This document shows positions 61,302 through 64,000 of a DNA stretch of 64,000 nucleotides, piece after piece. Location of the stretch: positions 372,001 to 436,000 of the forward strand of contig NZ_JAIQDB010000002.1 of assembly GCF_020037475.1 (NCBI RefSeq). Reading direction: 5' to 3'. The notes under the pieces were generated by a model, which saw only the letters and a program-made list of their open reading frames with translations, was not told the origin of the DNA and did not search any database. The number at the start of each line of letters is the position of its first letter. Within the stretch, counting starts at the first letter, position 1. The translations under genes were made by a program, and so were the position numbers. This DNA is from Sutcliffiella deserti. GTDB taxonomy: Bacteria > Bacillota > Bacilli > Bacillales > Bacillaceae_I.

Positions 61302-63662
61302 ATGGAAGAAATCGTTCAGCAACATGTACAAAAGCTTCTATCCTATATGAAGGAAGAGGCATACAAACCGTTGACTACCAAGGAGCTTGAAGAGGCTTTT
61401 GGAATTAAGGATTCGGAGGAATTTAAGGATTTTGTAAAAGCGCTCGTTCATATGGAAGACCAAGGGCTTATCGTTCGAACTCGCAGTAATCGCTATGGGT
61501 TACCGGAGAAAATGAATTTAATCAGAGGGAAAGTGATTGGCCACTCGAAAGGCTTTGCTTTTGTTATGCCTGAGGAAGCGAATATGGATGACGTGTTCAT
61601 CCCACCGAACGAATTAAACAATGCGATGCATGGTGATATCGTTTTGGTTCGAGTAAACCAAAAAGCTTCCGGAGACTCGCGCCAGGAAGGTACAATTATC
61701 AGAATTGTCGAACGTGGGGTAAAGCAAGTTGTAGGTACATATACCGAAAGCAAGAGCTTTGGCTTCGTAATACCTGATGATAAGAAAATGGCCAATGACA
61801 TTTTTATTCCGAAGGCTGCGAGCAATGGAGCGGTGGAAGGTCATAAGGTAGTAGTGAAGCTTGTTACGTATCCAGAGGGGCGTTTAAGTGCTGAAGGGGA
61901 AGTTATCGAAATTCTTGGTCATAAAAATGATCCTGGAGTAGACATTCTTTCTGTTATTCATAAGCATGGACTGCCACAGGAGTTTCCAAAAGAAGTGTTA
62001 GATCAGGCGAATGCTGCTCCAGATGAAATTGATGAAAAAGACCTTGCAGGAAGACGTGACCTTCGTGATCAGGTGATCGTGACGATTGATGGCGCAGATG
62101 CAAAGGATCTTGATGATGCGGTTACAGTAACAAAACTGGACAACGGCAATTACAAGCTTGGTGTTCATATCGCCGATGTAACGCACTATGTAACAGAAGG
62201 TTCTCCACTAGACCAAGAGGCGCAGGAACGCGGAACAAGTGTCTATTTAGTAGACCGAGTGATTCCGATGATTCCACACCGTCTGTCCAATGGAATCTGC
62301 TCGTTAAACCCTAAAGTGAATCGTTTAACGATGTCTTGTGAAATGGAAATCAACACTGCTGGGGAAGTTGTAAAGCACGAAATTTTCCATAGTGTTATCA
62401 AAACAGCAGAGCGAATGACTTATACCGATGTGAAAAAAATCTTGGTTGATAAGGACGAAGAGGTAATCGCGCGTTATGAGCCATTGGTTCCAATGTTTCA
62501 GTTAATGGAAGAACTAGCAGGGGTGCTTCGTCAAAAGCGGATGACACGTGGTGCGATTGATTTTGATTTTAAAGAATCAAAGGTAATTGTGGACGAAGAA
62601 GGAGCACCAACGGATGTAGTTCTGAGAGAACGTTCCGTTGCCGAGCGTCTCATAGAAGAGTTTATGCTTGTTGCCAACGAAACGGTTGCCGAACATTTCC
62701 ACTGGATGAATGTACCGTTCATCTATCGTGTGCATGAAGATCCTAAGGAAGAAAAGCTGCAGCGCTTTTTTGAATTTATAACAAACTTCGGATATGTTGT
62801 AAAAGGGAAAGGAAATGCTATTCATCCTCGTGCCCTTCAAGAGGTTATTGAGGCGGTTCAAGGAAAGCCGGAGGAAATGGTTGTTTCCACTGTCATGCTT
62901 CGCTCCATGAAGCAGGCAAAATATGACGAGGAAAGCCTAGGACACTTTGGACTTTCTACAGATTATTACACCCATTTTACATCACCAATCCGACGTTACC
63001 CGGATTTAATTGTCCATCGTCTAATTCGAACGTATTTGATTGAAGGCAAGCTGGATCATACCACAAAGGAAAAATGGAATGAAAAATTACCAGCCATTGC
63101 TGAGCACTCCTCCAATATGGAGCGTCGAGCGGTAGATGCCGAGCGGGAAACAGACGATCTGAAGAAATCCGAGTATATGCTTGATAAAATCGGTGAAGAG
63201 TACGATGGTATCATCAGCTCTGTCACGAATTTCGGAATGTTCGTTGAGCTTCCAAATACAATTGAAGGACTTGTCCATGTCAGCTATCTAACAGATGATT
63301 ATTATCGTTATGACGAGCGCAATTACGCGATGATCGGAGAAAGAACAGCAAAAATTTATCGTATTGGTGACGAAATTACGATTCGTGTAGTGAACGTCAA
63401 CAAGGATGAGCGTTCGATTGATTTTGAAGTGGTCGGCATGAAAGGTACGCGCAGACCCGATACAAAAACAGCTCCACGTGTGATTCAAAGCGATCGTAAG
63501 AAGCCTGCCAAGGGACGTAGTCAAAAACGCAAACAGGAAAGCGACATTGACGACATCCAAATCGGCTGGAGCACACAAGGACCTGACAAGAAAAAGAAAA
63601 AATCAAAGCAGTTTTTCGAAAATGCGCCAAAGCAAAAACGCACCAAAAAGAAAAAGAGATAA
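61302..63662 (+). CDS. rnr: Ribonuclease R
   Basis: 3'-5' exoribonuclease with helicase-like activity that degrades structured RNA and, with SmpB-tmRNA, non-stop messages. 786 aa. N-terminal winged helix (about 1-65), two cold-shock domains (about 70-230), the RNB catalytic core with [12 protein letters not shown] carrying the metal Asp residues, [14 protein letters not shown], an S1 domain (about 640-720) and a Lys/Arg-rich tail. AAGGAGGG precedes ATG 61302. Confidence 0.97.
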   Translation: MEEIVQQHVQKLLSYMKEEAYKPLTTKELEEAFGIKDSEEFKDFVKALVHMEDQGLIVRTRSNRYGLPEKMNLIRGKVIGHSKGFAFVMPEEANMDDVFIPPNELNNAMHGDIVLVRVNQKASGDSRQEGTIIRIVERGVKQVVGTYTESKSFGFVIPDDKKMANDIFIPKAASNGAVEGHKVVVKLVTYPEGRLSAEGEVIEILGHKNDPGVDILSVIHKHGLPQEFPKEVLDQANAAPDEIDEKDLAGRRDLRDQVIVTIDGADAKDLDDAVTVTKLDNGNYKLGVHIADVTHYVTEGSPLDQEAQERGTSVYLVDRVIPMIPHRLSNGICSLNPKVNRLTMSCEMEINTAGEVVKHEIFHSVIKTAERMTYTDVKKILVDKDEEVIARYEPLVPMFQLMEELAGVLRQKRMTRGAIDFDFKESKVIVDEEGAPTDVVLRERSVAERLIEEFMLVANETVAEHFHWMNVPFIYRVHEDPKEEKLQRFFEFITNFGYVVKGKGNAIHPRALQEVIEAVQGKPEEMVVSTVMLRSMKQAKYDEESLGHFGLSTDYYTHFTSPIRRYPDLIVHRLIRTYLIEGKLDHTTKEKWNEKLPAIAEHSSNMERRAVDAERETDDLKKSEYMLDKIGEEYDGIISSVTNFGMFVELPNTIEGLVHVSYLTDDYYRYDERNYAMIGERTAKIYRIGDEITIRVVNVNKDERSIDFEVVGMKGTRRPDTKTAPRVIQSDRKKPAKGRSQKRKQESDIDDIQIGWSTQGPDKKKKKSKQFFENAPKQKRTKKKKR

Positions 63663-63667
63663 AGTCA

Positions 63668-63708
63668 CAAGAAGAAGAGGGCTAGTGTTAAAGCTCTCTT
63701 TTCTTGTA
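63668..63708 (+). terminator. Probable terminator of rnr
   Basis: AAGAGGGCT...AGCTCTCTT hairpin with a T-rich tail (TTTTCTTG). Confidence 0.6.
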
Positions 63709-63763
63709 GAACCCTCGTAAATTTGGTAAAATATTCACTACTGCAAGAAGGGGGAGATACAGC

Positions 63764-64000
63764 ATGCCAAAAGGGGAAGGCAAAGTCATAAGCCAGAATA
63801 AAAAAGCAAATCATGACTATGCAATCGAACAAACCTATGAAACGGGAATGGTCCTGCAGGGTACAGAAATAAAGTCCCTTCGTAAAGGCCGGGCCAATCT
63901 AAAGGATTCCTTTGCACGCGTCCAAAACGGTGAAGTGTTCCTGCATAATCTTCATATAAGCCCATATGAACAAGGAAACCGTTATAACCATGATCCGTTA
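63764..64000 (+). CDS. smpB: SsrA-binding protein SmpB (5' part, runs off the window)
   Basis: First 79 codons are present. They begin [19 protein letters not shown] and contain [23 protein letters not shown] and [14 protein letters not shown], the SmpB OB-fold signature. GGGGGAGA precedes ATG 63764. Binds tmRNA and delivers it to stalled ribosomes. Partial only because the window ends. Confidence 0.97.
   Translation, partial: MPKGEGKVISQNKKANHDYAIEQTYETGMVLQGTEIKSLRKGRANLKDSFARVQNGEVFLHNLHISPYEQGNRYNHDPL

Overview
The window is a stretch of a low-GC Firmicute chromosome, most likely a member of the Bacillaceae (Bacillus sensu lato). It follows the Bacillus subtilis order over long runs: yvjA-cccB-ftsEX-ctpB-minJ, csbA-uvrB-uvrA, yvlABCD, hprK-lgt-yvoD-ppaX-yvoF-hisZGDBHAFI, yvcD-trxB-yvcI-rapZ-yvcK-whiA-crh, clpP, rpoN-cggR-gapA-pgk-tpiA-gpmI-eno and secG-est-rnr-smpB. 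Species assignment is inference. The last gene, smpB, runs off the right edge. No rRNA, CRISPR array, insertion sequence or prophage is visible, and there is one tRNA (Arg, anticodon CCG).

Layout. 1-8.7 kb: YitT transporter-like protein, cytochrome c551, FtsEX with an adjacent coiled-coil M23 peptidase, CtpB and MinJ (cell-wall growth, sporulation signalling, division). 8.9-15.1 kb: gluconokinase, release factor 3, a degenerate PilZ-like protein, an ECF sigma factor with a membrane partner and its own promoter, CsbA, and a lipoprotein. 15.4-23.6 kb: uvrBA behind a LexA box, then yvlABCD behind a sigma-W-type promoter. 24-35.2 kb: HPr kinase, Lgt, PpaX and the complete histidine operon. 35.9-43.6 kb: TPR protein, thioredoxin reductase, Nudix, RapZ, YvcK, WhiA, Crh and ClpP, the last under a CtsR operator. 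44-53.5 kb: tRNA-Arg, sigma-54, a glutaredoxin-like protein, and CggR with the lower glycolysis operon. 54-64 kb: secG, a biofilm-matrix island, carboxylesterase, RNase R and smpB.

The most interesting part is 54.3-60.4 kb. Between secG and est, which are neighbours in B. subtilis, lies a self-contained matrix locus: tapA-sipW-tasA, then a TasA-domain-like protein with an LPNTA sorting signal, then a small CxxC protein. It is flanked on both sides by a sinR/sinI pair on the opposite strand. A SinR-type inverted repeat sits in front of tapA. The right-hand sinI-sinR pair is preceded by what reads as a c-di-GMP-I (GEMM-I) riboswitch only about 30 nt from the sinI start. If correct, this places the SinI/SinR switch directly under c-di-GMP control. 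TapA carries two extra C-terminal fibronectin III-like domains.

The intergenic regions hold two dispersed repeat families. One is a roughly 125-bp GC-rich structured element with five copies whose arms co-vary. The other is a short GGGGTCTGACCCC-type palindrome with nine copies. There is also a tandem TTAGATGAA array, a duplicated palindromic operator block upstream of yvcD, and a 44-bp direct repeat upstream of hisZ.
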